From positions 92,934 through 156,933 of the forward strand of contig NZ_AAXY01000009.1 of NCBI RefSeq assembly GCF_000169375.1: a DNA stretch of 64,000 nt, in the 5' to 3' direction. Numbering within the stretch: position 1 is the first letter of the stretch; each line of letters starts with the position of its first letter. The DNA comes from Marinobacter sp. ELB17 (GTDB lineage Bacteria > Pseudomonadota > Gammaproteobacteria > Pseudomonadales > Oleiphilaceae). Made by a program: the position numbers and the translations under genes. The notes under the pieces were generated by a model. It did not search any database, was not told the origin of the DNA, and saw only the letters and a program-made list of their open reading frames with translations. Shown one piece after another: positions 27,433 to 38,678 of this stretch.

Positions 27433-28308
27433 ATGGGACCTAAAAGTATTGTTGGTCTTGCAGGCGCCCTGATTGTTGTCCTGCTGGTATTGTCGAGCGT
27501 GTTTATTATTCCGGAGACTCACCGCGGCGTAAAACTGCGTTTTGGTGAGCTGGTGCAGACCGATATTCAGGCTGGCATTCACTTTAAAGTGCCGGTGATT
27601 GACCAAGTGCGTGAGTTCGACATCCGTATTTTGACCATGGACCTGCCAACGCGGCAGTACCTGACGGTTGAAAAGAAACCGCTAGATGTCGATTCTTATA
27701 TCGCCTGGAAGATTCGTGACGTCGATCAGTTCTATCGTGCCACCGGTGGCGACGAGTTTCGTGCTCAGTCGCTGCTGCTGTCACGGGTCGACAACGGCCT
27801 GCGCGACGAGTTCGGTGTTCGCACCATGGTGGAGGTGGTTTCCGGTGAGCGCGACGAGCTGATGATGAACCTGATCGACCTGGTCAACCAAACCTCCGTT
27901 AGTGAGTTTGGCATCGAAGTGCGGGATATACGGGTGAAAGGTATAGAATTTCCTGGTCAGGTTAGTGAGAACGTTTTCCGCCGTATGGCGACAGAACGGA
28001 TGAAACTGGCTCAGGAATTCCGCTCCCGCGGTCGCGAATTGGGAGAAGGCATTCGTGCTGACGCCGACCGCCAGCGTACCGTCGTTCTGGCAGAGGCGTT
28101 CGCGCGCTCGGAAACGACTCGGGGTGAAGGCGACGGCCAGGCGGCAAGAACTTATGCCGACGCCTATGGCGCGAACCCAGACTTCTACAGCTTCTATCGA
28201 AGCCTGGAAGCTTACCGTAATACTTTTGCGAACAAGGACGACCTGATGGTGATCGACGCCAACAGCGCTTTTCTTAAGTTCTTGAAGGACCCCCAGGGCG
28301 CTAATTAA
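27433..28308 (+). CDS. hflC: FtsH protease modulator HflC
   Basis: HflC is the partner of HflK. It has 291 residues: an N-terminal signal-anchor helix (about 5-25), the SPFH domain and a C-terminal coiled coil rich in Arg/Glu/Ala (RRMATERMKLAQEFRSRGRE). It starts immediately downstream of hflK and ends 17 bases before a strong terminator, so hflX-hflK-hflC probably form one unit separate from hisZ. Confidence 0.95.
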   Translation: MGPKSIVGLAGALIVVLLVLSSVFIIPETHRGVKLRFGELVQTDIQAGIHFKVPVIDQVREFDIRILTMDLPTRQYLTVEKKPLDVDSYIAWKIRDVDQFYRATGGDEFRAQSLLLSRVDNGLRDEFGVRTMVEVVSGERDELMMNLIDLVNQTSVSEFGIEVRDIRVKGIEFPGQVSENVFRRMATERMKLAQEFRSRGRELGEGIRADADRQRTVVLAEAFARSETTRGEGDGQAARTYADAYGANPDFYSFYRSLEAYRNTFANKDDLMVIDANSAFLKFLKDPQGAN

Positions 28309-28322
28309 ACCCGGGTAGAAAA

Positions 28323-28358
28323 CGAAAAACCGGAATACTTAGGTACTCCGGTTTTTTT
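28323..28358 (+). terminator. Rho-independent terminator after hflC
   Basis: AAAAACCGGAATAC-TTAG-GTACTCCGGTTTTTTT forms a long stem with one mismatch and ends in seven T residues. Confidence 0.9.
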
Positions 28359-28438
28359 GTGTCTGCCGAGAGTGTAAACTCTGACCGGTTTGGGCTCCGG
28401 GATGCTCCCGGCGTGGCTAAAACAGATAACGGAATCTC

Positions 28439-31002
<2,564 letters not shown>

Positions 31003-31015
31003 TGCGCCAGGTACA

Positions 31016-31038
31016 GGGACAGATTTCAAATCTGTCCC
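31016..31038. repeat. Perfect palindrome GGGACAGATTT-C-AAATCTGTCCC (REP-like)
   Basis: Two 11-base arms separated by one base lie between the convergent purA and cmoB genes. Sequences of this GGGACAGATTT type are familiar as dispersed extragenic palindromes in gammaproteobacteria, often linked to REP-associated tyrosine transposases. It could also act as a bidirectional transcription stop, although the T run is weak. Confidence 0.7.
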
Positions 31039-31046
31039 CGGATTTT

Positions 31047-32042
31047 CTAGTTGGGTTTGTTTGCAATCAGGGTCGCCCGTAGCGGGCCAGGATAACCCTC
31101 AATGGTGCGCTTGGGGTCATCGGGATCAAGAAAATCCTGTAACGAATTGAACCGCATCCAGTCGGTACTGCGTTGTTCTTCGGTGCTGGTAGCCGTCACA
31201 TCCACCACCCGTGCATTGACAAAGCCACAACGGTCGATCCAGCGCAGCAGAGTAGCGCAACTGGGCAGAAACCAGACGTTGCGCATTTGGCCGTAGCGAT
31301 CTTCCGGCATCATGCTGGCGCCTTCCGGGCCTTCTATTACCAGGGTTTCTAGCACCAACTCACCACCATTGCGCAGGGTGTCTTTAAGTTCCAGCAGATG
31401 GTCCAGTGGCGAGCGTCGGTGATACAAAATGCCCATAGAAAAAGTGGTATCAAAGGCTTGGAGTTTTGGCGGCAAGTCCTCAATGCGAAGTGGCAGCAGG
31501 TCCACCGGCACATCGCTTAGATAGTTTTTTACCGCTAGAAACTGGAATAGAAATAACAGTCCCGGATCAATACCAATCACCCGCGCGGCGCCGGCGCCGT
31601 GCATGCGCCAACAGTGGTAGCCAGAGCCGCAGCCAACGTCCAACACCTGGCGCCCGTGCAGGTCAGCCAGAAACGGCGCCACTCGGTTCCATTTCCAGTC
31701 TGAGCGCCACTCGGTATCAATCGCGGTGCCAAAAAAATCAAACGGGCCTTTGCGCCAGGGCATCAAGCCCCGCAATCCCGTTTCCAGATCTGCAGATTGT
31801 TCCCGGGTCAGGGTTTGGCCGGCGCGCAGGGTCACGGCGGGCGCATCCAGTCTGGCTTGCACATTCGGCAGCGGCGGCAGTAAATTCAACGCACTCTGCC
31901 AGCGTGGAACGTCGCCGTGAGGCGTTTCATCAAAGCGTTGAGTCAACTGCTGGCGAATCTGCGTGGCCCAGGCGCCGTGATTCTGCTGCTCAAGGTGTTC
32001 GAACAGGTCGTTGTAACAGGTCTGCCAGTTGAAATAGCTCAT
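31047..32042 (-). CDS. cmoB: tRNA U34 carboxymethyltransferase
   Basis: CmoB uses carboxy-SAM made by CmoA to form cmo5U34 in tRNA. It has 331 residues, with a Rossmann methyltransferase core carrying DVGCGSGYHCWRM, and the family-specific NWQTCYNDLFEHL N-terminus and DTEWRSDWKWNRV segment. Its start overlaps the end of cmoA by 4 bases on the same strand, so the two are translationally coupled. Confidence 0.95.
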   Translation of the reverse strand: MSYFNWQTCYNDLFEHLEQQNHGAWATQIRQQLTQRFDETPHGDVPRWQSALNLLPPLPNVQARLDAPAVTLRAGQTLTREQSADLETGLRGLMPWRKGPFDFFGTAIDTEWRSDWKWNRVAPFLADLHGRQVLDVGCGSGYHCWRMHGAGAARVIGIDPGLLFLFQFLAVKNYLSDVPVDLLPLRIEDLPPKLQAFDTTFSMGILYHRRSPLDHLLELKDTLRNGGELVLETLVIEGPEGASMMPEDRYGQMRNVWFLPSCATLLRWIDRCGFVNARVVDVTATSTEEQRSTDWMRFNSLQDFLDPDDPKRTIEGYPGPLRATLIANKPN

Positions 32043-32794
32043 TTAATGGCCAGAATCGAGACGAAATTGAAGCACTGATACCACACCAGCGCCCTTTCAA
32101 AGCCGGCGTTTAAAAGGCGTTGGCGATGGACTTCCAGAGTTTCCGGAATCATTACGTGCTCTATGGCGCTGCGTTTCTGGCTGATTTCCAGATCTGAATA
32201 GCCGTTGGCACGTTTAAATTCGTGATGTAGGCGAGTTTGTATTTCCTGATCGGTGTCGTTGTCAAAGCGCAGTTTTTCCGACAGAATCAGCGCGCCACCC
32301 GGGCGCGTGGCCTGGGCAATGCGCGTCAGCAGATCTGCGCGATCAGAGAGCGGCACAAACTGCAGGGTGAAATTGAGGGTGGTCACCGAGGCGTTGCGCA
32401 TGTCGGTGTCCAGTATGTCGTCACAGCGCAGGCTGACCGGCAATGGGTGGTCATCCAGGGCAACGTAGTGCTGGCAGCGTTCGATCATCGCCACTGAGTT
32501 GTCGACACCGATGAGTTGGCAGTCGCGGTATGGGATGCCATGGCGCATGGCCAGGGTAGACGCACCCAGCGAACAACCCAGATCATAGGCGTTGGTGCCG
32601 GGCTGAATGTACTGCTCGGTGATTACCTGAATCATTGGGATGATAGTGGTATAGCCCGGTACTGAACGCCGGATCATATCCGGAAACACTCGCGCTACTG
32701 CGGCGTCAAAGCGGAAATCTTCCGGGTTGCGCTCGGTGGCAAACAGCCGGTCAGTGAGTTGCTGCGGCGCCACCGGTTTAGGGCGTTCAGTCAT
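32039..32794 (-). CDS. cmoA: Carboxy-S-adenosyl-L-methionine synthase
   Basis: CmoA converts prephenate and SAM into carboxy-SAM, the donor used by CmoB. It has 251 residues. The SAM-binding motif is DLGCSLGASTLAM, and VPGYTTIIPMIQ and LTLNF-type family blocks are present. ATG 32794 is chosen; the frame is open to 33067, but the upstream part overlaps another gene and does not resemble CmoA. The start overlaps the 3' end of the small membrane protein gene by 8 bases. Confidence 0.95.
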   Translation of the reverse strand: MTERPKPVAPQQLTDRLFATERNPEDFRFDAAVARVFPDMIRRSVPGYTTIIPMIQVITEQYIQPGTNAYDLGCSLGASTLAMRHGIPYRDCQLIGVDNSVAMIERCQHYVALDDHPLPVSLRCDDILDTDMRNASVTTLNFTLQFVPLSDRADLLTRIAQATRPGGALILSEKLRFDNDTDQEIQTRLHHEFKRANGYSDLEISQKRSAIEHVMIPETLEVHRQRLLNAGFERALVWYQCFNFVSILAIK

Positions 32795-33167
32795 CGCTCT
32801 GGTCCCGTTGCCCCGGGCTTTCCGGCTCCGGCAGGGCCGACGGTCCGGTCGGTGAGGGACGCGAACAGCGCACGCCACGATTCTTGTAATCCACCAGAAC
32901 GCCGAGATAGGAAGGGTCGATATCGGCCGCAATGGCCAGGTAGCCGTTCTCACATCTCGCGTGCAGTTCAGAGGCTTTTGATGACATGTTGAAGGATTCC
33001 CCGGGGGCGACCTGAATGGCCGTAAATTCAGCGATGGGGAGGTTCTCTTTATTGTCAGAATGATCAATTTTTCCGGTCATCTCCAGCACCAGTACCGAGC
33101 CGGCGATGGCGGCGATGGCGGTGAGAATCAAACTGCGGGTGGTATAGAGTTTCGAACCCTGACTCAT
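32787..33167 (-). CDS. Small single-span membrane protein, unknown function
   Basis: A 126-residue protein (start ATG 33167; a further in-frame start at 33206 is less convincing) with a basic N-terminus, one hydrophobic helix at about residues 12-29 and a C-terminal soluble domain containing two cysteines, ending in a Pro/Ser/Glu-rich tail. It is not a recognised family. Its 3' end overlaps cmoA by 8 bases and it is in the same leftward cluster as cmoA-cmoB, so it is probably expressed with them. It may be an anchored periplasmic protein. Confidence 0.6.
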   Translation of the reverse strand: MSQGSKLYTTRSLILTAIAAIAGSVLVLEMTGKIDHSDNKENLPIAEFTAIQVAPGESFNMSSKASELHARCENGYLAIAADIDPSYLGVLVDYKNRGVRCSRPSPTGPSALPEPESPGQRDQSDD

Positions 33168-33221
33168 ATAATGGTCTCTGTAAAATGTCTGAAAGAATTT
33201 AATCACAAATACGGAAAAGGC

Positions 33222-34247
33222 TCAGTATTGACCGGGCAGCGAAATCGCCGGTGCCTGGAGGGCTGAAAGTTGCTCGCGCAGCGACAGTATCTGATCTGAC
33301 CAGAAGCGCGGCTGGCCGAACCAAGGGAAAAACCGGGGAAAGGCCGGGTCGTCCCAGCGCTTCGCCAGCCAGGCGCAGTGGCTGACCTGGCGATAGCAGC
33401 GTAGTGGCTCAATCAGGTGGCGTTCGCGGCGCTCAAAAGGCCGGAACATTTCATAACCTTCCAATATTTCGCCCAGTTGCGCTCCGCGCTCGCTGTCTTC
33501 ACCGTTCAACAACAGCCACATATCCTGAATAGCGGGCCCGCTGCGGCAATCGTCCAGATCGACAAACAGCATCCTTTCCTCACGGCATAAAATATTGCCG
33601 GCGTGACAGTCGCCGTGCAGGCGCAACGCATTGATGTTGCCTGCGTCGTTAATACGGGTACGACATAAACGCAGCAGATCTACCATCAGGCTGTCCCAAG
33701 CCGGGCGCAGGTCCCGCGGCACCCAGTTACCCTTCAGAAGCAGTTCGTTATTTTGCTCAATGCCGGTTGGTATTGACGCCACCGACAGGTCGGGGCGATG
33801 GCTGAATTTTCGGGCAGCGCCAACATTGTGAATCTGGCCCAGCCATTGGCCCAGCCGGTACAGGGTGTCTTCTACGCTGACATCCGGCGCCTGGCCACCG
33901 CGCTGGGGAAATACGGCGAACCGGAAAGGTCCACTCTGGCCCAAGGTATCGCCATTGGGTAGGGTAAGTGGTGCAACCACGGGAATATCCGCGGCCTCCA
34001 GTTCTTTGGTGAAACTGTGCTCTTCGCGAATCGAGGCTTCGGTCCAGCGTCCCGGGCGATAAAATTTTGCAATCACTGGCGGGCCTTCGTCTAGCCCGAT
34101 CTGATACACCCGGTTTTCATAGCTGTTAAGCGCAAACAGGCGGCCGCTGACCGCAAAGCCTGCGTCTTCCATCGCATCTAAAAGCGCGTCTGGCTTCAGG
34201 GCATCGTATGGGTGCCCGGAAATCACATTGTCAGAATGTTCAGTCAT
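33222..34247 (-). CDS. srkA: Stress response serine/threonine protein kinase (YihE/RdoA)
   Basis: SrkA-type kinases have a choline/aminoglycoside phosphotransferase fold and are tied to envelope stress and to resisting toxin-mediated death in E. coli. It has 341 residues. Catalytic motifs are LHGDCHAGNIL (catalytic Asp and Asn) and FVDLDDCRSGP (metal-binding Asp). ATG 34247 is preferred to the upstream start at 34319, as it gives the usual family length and start. A truncated FAD oxidoreductase lies divergently just 74 bases away, and dsbA, the common E. coli neighbour, is not present. Confidence 0.9.
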   Translation of the reverse strand: MTEHSDNVISGHPYDALKPDALLDAMEDAGFAVSGRLFALNSYENRVYQIGLDEGPPVIAKFYRPGRWTEASIREEHSFTKELEAADIPVVAPLTLPNGDTLGQSGPFRFAVFPQRGGQAPDVSVEDTLYRLGQWLGQIHNVGAARKFSHRPDLSVASIPTGIEQNNELLLKGNWVPRDLRPAWDSLMVDLLRLCRTRINDAGNINALRLHGDCHAGNILCREERMLFVDLDDCRSGPAIQDMWLLLNGEDSERGAQLGEILEGYEMFRPFERRERHLIEPLRCYRQVSHCAWLAKRWDDPAFPRFFPWFGQPRFWSDQILSLREQLSALQAPAISLPGQY

Positions 34248-34321
34248 GAATTCGCTGCCGCCATGAATTTGCCGGCCAGTATAACCGGTATCGTCGCTGG
34301 CGTAATCTTGACAGCGCACCT

Positions 34322-34855
34322 ATGCCTTGCGTGTTGGAAGTAGACAACCTGATCAACGCGGCAGGGCTGGGTGCGGTCGCGCTAACCCGCAACTGGCAGT
34401 GGTTGCCCGCTAGCCAGAAGCCGCAGCAGTGGTACGCCCGCGGCGTGTATTTTAGCTACAGCGGCCAGCATTCGTTTCGTCAGTTGGTGTATCCGCTGCC
34501 GGAACCCGGCGGTCTGGGCGTTCATTTGACTCTGGATCTGGCAGGCCAGATTCGTTTTGGCCCGGATTTGGAGTGGATTGAACGTGAAGATTACAGCGTG
34601 CAACTGGAACGCAAGGCCGCCTTTGTCGACGCCATTCGCCGATGGTGGCCCCGGCTGAATCCGGAAAAGTTACAGCCTGCCTACGCCGGTATTCGGCCAA
34701 AACTGGCAGGGCCAGACAGCGGATTTCGTGATTTTCGCATTGATGGCCCGCCCCAGCATGGCGTGGCCGGGCTGGTGAATCTGTTCGGCATAGAATCGCC
34801 GGGGTTAACCGCTTGCCTGGCCATTGCCGATGAGGTCGCCGAGCGCCTGCGCTAG
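34322..34855 (+). pseudogene. 5'-truncated FAD-dependent oxidoreductase (L-2-hydroxyglutarate oxidase-like)
   Basis: A 177-codon frame whose product matches only the C-terminal half of the DAO-type oxidoreductase family. LINAAGLGAVAL is the mid-protein FAD-contact strand, YPLPEPGGLGVHLTLDLAG and the LQPAYAGIRPKL block are substrate/FAD-site segments, and LFGIESPGLTACLAIADEV is the C-terminal motif. The family normally runs to about 370 residues; the N-terminal half with the Rossmann GxGxxG FAD site is absent. Only 74 bases separate it from the divergent srkA, so the missing part has been deleted. It cannot hold FAD, so it is very likely inactive. Its stop overlaps comF by 4 bases. Confidence 0.75.
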
Positions 34856-35610
34856 CCTGGAGTCCGCGCCAACGCCCAGATCTGGATATGTTCGGCCCCG
34901 GCCTGCTGCAGCACATGCGCCAGCAAGCGCGCGGTGGCGCCGGTGGTCACAACGTCATCGATAATCGCAATTCTTGGTGGAGGCGTGCCGGTGGTTTGAA
35001 ACACGCCTTGCAGATTGGCTAACCGTTGTGCACGGCTCAACGTGCGTTGCGCTTGAACGGTGCGTTGACGCTGCACCAAATTGCCTGCCAGCGGAATATC
35101 CAGCCGCGTGCCTAGCTGTTCCGCAATATCCCTGGCCTGATTAAAACCGCGCTGGCGCCTGCGCTGGGGATGCATGGGCGCGGGTATCAATACATCCGGC
35201 CGCAGATGCGGCTGGCGCAGCAGACTTTCGTGGGCCAATTCCGCCAGTGCGGCGGTCAGCGGGCGGGCATAGGCTCTTTGGCCCTGGTATTTGTAACGGC
35301 CGATCATTGCCGCCACCGGAAACTGATAGCGCAGGGGCGCCAACGTTAAGTCAAACGCCGGTGGTCGCTGAAGGCACTCGCCGCACAGATGATCGGCTGC
35401 CGGAAACGGCAAGGGCAGGGCGCAACATCGGCAATGCCAGCGATTCCACGGCAGGTCGTTGTAACAGCCCTGACACAGACCGTTGCGGGCAACCGGGTTT
35501 AAACAGCCGACACAGCGCCCGGCTCGGCCTTCTTTGTTAACCAAAAAACCGCTTCTGCTGTTAACCAAAAGTGTGTTTAGGGTTGACAGCCACGCCGATG
35601 GCTTTATCAT
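34852..35610 (-). CDS. comF: ComF family amidophosphoribosyltransferase-like protein
   Basis: A 252-residue ComF/GntX-type protein. The N-terminal zinc-binding region has paired cysteines (CVGC, CQGC, CRCC and CGEC), and the C-terminal phosphoribosyltransferase domain has the PRPP loop [13 protein letters not shown]. Members support DNA uptake or purine salvage-like roles; the exact reaction is unknown. ATG 35610 has GGAGAA 5 bases upstream. It is divergent from bioB with a 49-base gap containing a BirA-like operator, so comF may fall partly under biotin control. This neighbour pair is common in gammaproteobacteria. Confidence 0.88.
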   Translation of the reverse strand: MIKPSAWLSTLNTLLVNSRSGFLVNKEGRAGRCVGCLNPVARNGLCQGCYNDLPWNRWHCRCCALPLPFPAADHLCGECLQRPPAFDLTLAPLRYQFPVAAMIGRYKYQGQRAYARPLTAALAELAHESLLRQPHLRPDVLIPAPMHPQRRRQRGFNQARDIAEQLGTRLDIPLAGNLVQRQRTVQAQRTLSRAQRLANLQGVFQTTGTPPPRIAIIDDVVTTGATARLLAHVLQQAGAEHIQIWALARTPG

Positions 35611-35621
35611 TTGGCTTCTCC

Positions 35622-35649
35622 GTAAACCAAGAATCCTTAAAAGGTTAAC
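35622..35649. promoter_or_regulatory. Probable BirA operator between comF and bioB
   Basis: GTAAACC (35622-35628) and GGTTAAC (35643-35649) are near-perfect inverted half-sites separated by 14 bases, the layout of the E. coli bio operator (GTAAACC...GGTTTAC). It lies directly before bioB and in the leader of comF. Biotin-loaded BirA would repress bioBFHCD from here. Confidence 0.75.
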
Positions 35650-35659
35650 AGGAACTTCT

Positions 35660-36724
35660 ATGAGCGCCAATGAACTCCGTCACGACTGGACACTGCAACA
35701 GGCCCGGACATTATTCGAGCTGCCATTCAGCGACCTGCTGTTTCGTGCCCAGACTTTACACCGCCAGTACTTCGATCCTAACGAGGTGCAAATTAGCACC
35801 CTGCTGTCGATAAAAACCGGCGCTTGCCCGGAAGACTGCAAGTATTGCCCCCAGAGCGGCCATTACAACACCGGGCTGAAAAAAGAAAAGCTGCTGGACG
35901 TTGAAAAAGTCGTCGCCGAGGCACGTGCGGCCAAGGCCAAGGGCGCTTCGCGCTTTTGCATGGGCGCTGCCTGGCGCAGTCCGTCCAAAAAAGACATGCC
36001 TTATGTGTTGGACATGGTTAAACAGGTGAAATCAATGGGCATGGAAACCTGCATGACCCTGGGCATGCTCAAATCCGAGCAGGCCGACGAGCTGGCAGCG
36101 GCCGGGCTGGATTATTACAACCACAACCTGGACACCTCGGAAAGATTCTACAGCCATATCATTACCACGCGCACCTATCAGGATCGCCTGGATACCCTGA
36201 GCAACGTGCGTAACTCCGGCATGAAAGTCTGCTGCGGCGGTATTCTGGGCATGGGTGAAGACGATGACGACCGCATGGGCCTGCTGATGCAGTTGGCCAA
36301 CCTGCCCCAGCATCCGGAAAGTGTTCCGGTGAATATGCTGGTGAAGGTGAAGGGTACGCCATTGGAAAACGTGGCCGATCTGGACCCGTTTGATTTTGTG
36401 CGCATGATTGCGGTTGCGCGGATTATGATGCCTGCCTCCCACGTGCGCCTTTCCGCTGGCCGGGAGGATATGAACGAGCAAATGCAGGCTTTGTGCTTTA
36501 TGGCCGGTGCCAATTCCATATTTTATGGTGAAAAACTGCTCACCACCGCCAACCCGGAAGCCGATGCCGACATGGCCCTGTTCCGCCGCTTGGGGATTCG
36601 CCCGGAGCAGCGCGAGCAGTGCGGCACAGAGCAACAGCACGAAGAGGTGCTGACAGAGGCCGTCAACCAGGAAGCAACGCGCCATCTGTTTTACGATGCG
36701 GCCCGCGAACCAGCGTCGGCCTGA
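35660..36724 (+). CDS. bioB: Biotin synthase
   Basis: BioB is the radical SAM enzyme that inserts sulfur into dethiobiotin. It has 354 residues. The CxxxCxxC cluster motif is [14 protein letters not shown]; the second cluster ligands include the conserved CMGAAWR and [10 protein letters not shown] regions and the Arg in [11 protein letters not shown] 35660 follows CAGGAA; the frame is open further upstream through the comF-overlapping region, but that part does not resemble BioB. First gene of the biotin operon, 17 bases before bioF. Confidence 0.96.
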   Translation: MSANELRHDWTLQQARTLFELPFSDLLFRAQTLHRQYFDPNEVQISTLLSIKTGACPEDCKYCPQSGHYNTGLKKEKLLDVEKVVAEARAAKAKGASRFCMGAAWRSPSKKDMPYVLDMVKQVKSMGMETCMTLGMLKSEQADELAAAGLDYYNHNLDTSERFYSHIITTRTYQDRLDTLSNVRNSGMKVCCGGILGMGEDDDDRMGLLMQLANLPQHPESVPVNMLVKVKGTPLENVADLDPFDFVRMIAVARIMMPASHVRLSAGREDMNEQMQALCFMAGANSIFYGEKLLTTANPEADADMALFRRLGIRPEQREQCGTEQQHEEVLTEAVNQEATRHLFYDAAREPASA

Positions 36725-36741
36725 CCCGCGAGTGACCGAGC

Positions 36742-37938
36742 ATGCGTGACTTCCAGCTTGAGTTGCGGCAACGCCGCGAGGCCGGTCTGCATCGCCAGCG
36801 CCGGGAAATCTCGGGCCCCCAGCAGCCGGCGTTAACCGTGAATGGCCAGCCATTGTTGTCGTTTTGTAGCAATGATTACTTGGGGCTGGCCAATCATCCG
36901 GATAACCGCAGAGTGCTGTCTGAGGCGCTTAACGAGAACGGCCTGGGCGGTGCATCTTCCCACCTGATTTGTGGCCATCACCGGGCTCATCAGCAGCTGG
37001 AAAACCAACTGGCGGCTTTTACCAGGCGCAGCTCGGCGCTGCTGTTTTCAACCGGATACATGGCCAACCTGGGTGTCATCTCGGCGCTTGCAGGTCGCGG
37101 CGATACGATTTTTTCGGATCGCCTTAATCATGCTTCTATTGTAGATGGCTGCAGACTCAGTGGGGCAAGGGTCAGGCGTTATCACCACGGCGATCTGGAG
37201 GCGTTGGCGCGAATGTTGGAAGAAACCGCGGGCCACAAACTGGTGGTAAGCGACGGCGTGTTCAGCATGGATGGCGATGTGGCCGCGTTGGTGCCATTAG
37301 CGCAGTTGTGCACAAAGCACGATGCCCTGCTAATGATCGACGACGCCCACGGTTTTGGCGTGCTGGGTCCCCAAGGGCGTGGCAGCGTTGCGGCGGCTGG
37401 GTTAAATGAAGAACAGGTGCCGGTGCTGATGGGCACTCTGGGCAAGGCCGCAGGCACCAGCGGCGCCTTTGTAGCAGGCCCTGCGTGGTTAACCGAATAT
37501 CTGGTGCAAAAAGCGCGTACCTACATTTACACCACGGCCATGCCTCCTGCTCTGGCTCAGGCCAGCTGCAATAGCTTGAGCCTGATCGAAAGCTTTGATC
37601 CACAGCGCGCGCACCTGGCGGCGCTGATTGATCGGTTTCGCGATCAGGTTACGCTTATGGGCTATCACCTGATGCCCTCGGCCACGCCCATTCAGCCGAT
37701 TGTCGTGGGCTCTAACGAAGCGACGCTGGCGCTCAGCGCTGAGTTACAGAGCCGCGGCCTGCTGGTGACGGCCATTCGCCCGCCCACTGTGCCCGACGGC
37801 CAGGCCCGTTTGCGCATCACCCTCAGCGCTGCCCATAGCTTTGACGATCTGAACCGCCTGTTGCGGGCGCTGGTGCAATGTCGCCCCGAGTGTGTTGTAA
37901 GCCCCGTGTTTAGTGAACCCTGTGTAGAGAATGTTTGA
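36742..37938 (+). CDS. bioF: 8-amino-7-oxononanoate synthase
   Basis: BioF joins pimeloyl-ACP and alanine. It has 398 residues in the alpha-oxoamine synthase fold. The PLP-binding lysine is in MGTLGKAAGTSGAF, and NDYLGLANHP, DDAHGFGVLGPQGRG and the CGHHRAHQQLE block are characteristic. Its stop overlaps the bioH start (TGATG). It is the second gene in the biotin cluster. Confidence 0.95.
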   Translation: MRDFQLELRQRREAGLHRQRREISGPQQPALTVNGQPLLSFCSNDYLGLANHPDNRRVLSEALNENGLGGASSHLICGHHRAHQQLENQLAAFTRRSSALLFSTGYMANLGVISALAGRGDTIFSDRLNHASIVDGCRLSGARVRRYHHGDLEALARMLEETAGHKLVVSDGVFSMDGDVAALVPLAQLCTKHDALLMIDDAHGFGVLGPQGRGSVAAAGLNEEQVPVLMGTLGKAAGTSGAFVAGPAWLTEYLVQKARTYIYTTAMPPALAQASCNSLSLIESFDPQRAHLAALIDRFRDQVTLMGYHLMPSATPIQPIVVGSNEATLALSAELQSRGLLVTAIRPPTVPDGQARLRITLSAAHSFDDLNRLLRALVQCRPECVVSPVFSEPCVENV

Positions 37939-38678
37939 TGGCACGCACCAGTTCACTTGTGGTGATAGGCGGTTGGGGTGTGTCGGCGGCCATGCTGGAA
38001 CCGGTGTATCGGTATTGGCAAGGCGTGGTGCAAGTCGTTTCATTAACCGACGACGGGTTAAGTTCCTGCAACAGCCCCGCACACGCGGCCGCGATTCTCC
38101 TCCAGCGTTACCCCCAGCCAGCGGTGTGGCTTGGATGGTCGTTGGGCGCACAAGTCGCCATGGCTGCGGCTCAGGCCAATCCGCACTCGGTTAATAAGGT
38201 TGTGACCCTGGGTGGTTTTCCGCAATTTGTGGCGTCGCAAAACTGGCCTTGGGGCGTTTCGCCCGCTATTTTTCGGCGTTTTGAACGATATTTTGAGCGT
38301 GAGCCACAGGCCTGCCGGGCGTCTTTTTTCGCTCAGATGATTGATGGCAGCGAACACCAGGCAGAACAGGTGCGCGCGATAAAAGCTTGGTTGAAGCAGG
38401 GCTTGCCCGAGCCGATCGAGCCATTGGCAAAAGGCGTGCGCTGGTTGCGGCACTGCTGCCAGTTGCACACCTGGCAGCAGTGCCCGGTGCCAACATTACA
38501 TCTGCGGGGCAGCTGCGATGCAGTGGTTCCGCCTTGGGCCCAGCATCTGGCTATGCCCGTTCACAGCCGGGCGCTTACCATCGACGGCATGGGCCATTGG
38601 CCCGGGGAGTTCTACGGCCCCGAATGCTGGCAAGCCATTCACGATTTTCTAACGAGTTCACACGATGTTTGCCACTAA
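37938..38678 (+). CDS. bioH: Pimeloyl-ACP methyl ester carboxylesterase
   Basis: BioH cleaves the methyl ester from pimeloyl-ACP methyl ester, ending fatty-acid-like elongation of the biotin precursor. It has 246 residues in an alpha/beta hydrolase fold. The nucleophile elbow is GWSLGAQ; Asp in RGSCDAVVP and His in GMGHWPGE complete the triad. The ATG at 37938 overlaps the bioF stop. It overlaps bioC by 14 bases, supporting one operon. Sequence alone cannot exclude a BioH-like variant with other esterase activity. Confidence 0.88.
   Translation: MARTSSLVVIGGWGVSAAMLEPVYRYWQGVVQVVSLTDDGLSSCNSPAHAAAILLQRYPQPAVWLGWSLGAQVAMAAAQANPHSVNKVVTLGGFPQFVASQNWPWGVSPAIFRRFERYFEREPQACRASFFAQMIDGSEHQAEQVRAIKAWLKQGLPEPIEPLAKGVRWLRHCCQLHTWQQCPVPTLHLRGSCDAVVPPWAQHLAMPVHSRALTIDGMGHWPGEFYGPECWQAIHDFLTSSHDVCH

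Noticed and set aside
35536..35566. GTTAACC words inside comF as extra BirA sites
   Set aside because: They are in direct rather than inverted orientation and encode Val-Asn in comF, so chance is more likely.
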